From Archilochus colubris (Eukaryota; Chordata; Aves; Apodiformes; Trochilidae): DNA of 64,000 bases. The stretch lies in assembly GCA_023079485.1 (NCBI GenBank), contig CM041084.1:18938609-19002608 (forward strand), in the 5' to 3' direction. Below are positions 62,348 to 64,000 of this stretch, piece after piece. Below the pieces are notes generated by a model. It saw only the letters and a program-made list of their open reading frames with translations, ran no database searches and had not been told where the DNA came from. A program made the translations under genes and the position numbers. Position 1 is the stretch's first letter. Every line of letters begins with the position of its first letter.

Positions 62348-64000
62348 ACAAAGTAATTTTTTAAAGTACAGGGACATCTGTTTTCATGGGTGGGAAGAGG
62401 GTATAACACAGCTATAGATAATGGTTCTTATTACCTTTCTGGTGCTAGCAAACTGATAGGTTATTTGATAATTTATTCCATTATCCTTTGGGGTTCTGAA
62501 GTAGGGTTGAATAGTCACTAATTTCTTAGATATACCTTTTTCCTCTTTGCGAAAGATTTTCTCTTTGCCCTTTTCCAGTCCTTTGGGGTCTCACTGTCCT
62601 CTAAAGCCCTTCAGAAATCAGTGCTAGTAGTTCTGGATGGTCTCTGCCTACTGCTGGGAGTACTCTGAAGGACACTCTGTCAAGCCCCATTGACTTTGGT
62701 ATCTGTAATATCTAAATATAGTCCTCTATGCTTCTAGATTATCTCCCTCCCTCTTGCTACTAATTACATAATTTTTGTGTTTTTTAGTAAGTACTTGCAC
62801 CGGTGGGTGCTTTGCTTTGAAATAGCTCCAGTTTATTATCTCCCCAAAAAGACTGTGTTCACCAAGGGTGCACATTCATGGCCACAACTGGGAGCTGTAG
62901 ATTAGATTCACATTCTACACTCCTTTGCTGTCCTGGTGAAAGGTGTACCAAGCTTTCCTCTGCTGTTCACAGGTAACAGGTGTGAGGCTAAAACCTTCAC
63001 TGAGGAAAAGTTCAGTTCCATCCTGTGGTTCACATCCCGTCTGTCCTGACTCCCAGAAGAGTGATGGAGGCTTCGGTTTCCCACTATAGCAAAATTACTG
63101 TAATACCTGGCACTAAAAGGTGAAATCTGAGTGTCCACGATCTCCCTGGCCCTGCATCCCCTGTCATATGCCCATATGAGAGCCAGTGCCATGCCAGGGA
63201 CACACTGGGATTGAACAGGAGGGAGGCAGAAAGGAAGGACAAGGAGGAGAGAGCTTTGTGCTTCTCTACTGGCCTATATGAGCCAGCAAGAGAAAAAGTT
63301 AAGCTATGGTTTCTGCTCCAGTGATTATTCCTGCTTCTTCTGAATACAGAACTGTTAAAGTTTAGGAAAGTTCCTTGTAGTAGAAAACATAGGCAGATTT
63401 AATGCAAAACTCACTTTGCAAAGGAGGTATGTAGCACTGTAAATTCGTGTTTTGAATAAAATAATTTGGTTCTCCAGTAGCAAATACTCATTGTGTCATA
63501 TTTTTCCTTCCTTCTGGCATAACAAATTTAGCATTTACTGGAAGACATGCTGGCTGCTGTCACAGGAGATAACCAAATTTATTCAAAAAACAGACAGCAT
63601 ATGGAAAAATATCACATTGGTAAAGGACATAACGCTGCAGTAATTAATAAAAGAAGATAATAATCTTCATTTAGAGAGGAATCTAATACAATTTAAGTAT
63701 AACCCTGAAGCAGTTTACTGTTCCTCCAAACCTGGGTCAATTCTCCTAGGTGCTGTAAATTTCGAGTGTAATTTACTTAATCAGGACTATACTGAGCAGA
63801 AGCACATAGCAGGTATAGCACAGAATATATAATAAGCTAGACCCTTCCTCTCCCTCTGAAACCTGACATTCTGGGGCGATGAAATTTTGTACAAAAATCT
63901 TTCTCCCTTGAAAAAGAAGCAGCATATATGCTTGAGCTGGACTCCCAGACTTCTTTGCTGCATCACAGTAAATTTATTTTATTGTTTTAATGACTGAACT
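62348..64000. other. Non-coding DNA, no gene recognised
   Basis: Apparently unique sequence with no recognised repeat, RNA gene or coding region. The 94-codon minus-strand frame at 63192-62908 has no recognisable domain. A moderately GC-richer part lies at about 63000-63260. Confidence 0.55.

Overview
The window reads as non-coding nuclear DNA from a bird, or possibly another sauropsid. It is AT-rich and CpG-poor by eye, with no operon-like gene packing and no continuous long reading frame. The recognisable interspersed repeats are CR1 LINE 3' fragments, one ending in the typical ATTCTATG tandem tail, and a solo endogenous-retrovirus LTR flanked by a 5-bp duplication. CR1 as the dominant LINE, low repeat density and no abundant SINEs fit an avian genome. 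The exact species cannot be read from the sequence.

Layout. Positions 1-13289 hold AT-rich intergenic or intronic DNA with two GC-richer patches (about 1130-1330 and 10305-10510) and a few short hairpins. An AT microsatellite lies at 13290-13497. More unique sequence follows to about 23150, where a TTTTA pentanucleotide repeat is joined to a short TG run. A decayed CR1 tail sits near 31070-31146, then a 16-bp perfect purine/pyrimidine inverted repeat at 31528-31597. An antisense CR1 fragment covers about 36650-37048. Overlapping hairpins occur at 40877-40920, a degraded 22-bp tandem duplication at 46685-46728, and a (CA)n microsatellite at 49750-49790. The right end carries the youngest-looking mobile DNA: a sense CR1 3' end (about 60858-61402) and, 123 bp further on, a solo LTR (61526-62342) with CCTAG on both sides.

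No protein-coding gene could be identified with confidence. Two short segments look more coding-like than their surroundings: a 72-codon frame at 29473-29691, and a possible 57-nt exon with splice-like borders at 47693-47749. Neither could be assigned to a protein family. The window is best read as intergenic sequence or the interior of large introns. No tRNA, rRNA or CRISPR array was recognised, and nothing resembles a new multi-gene system.
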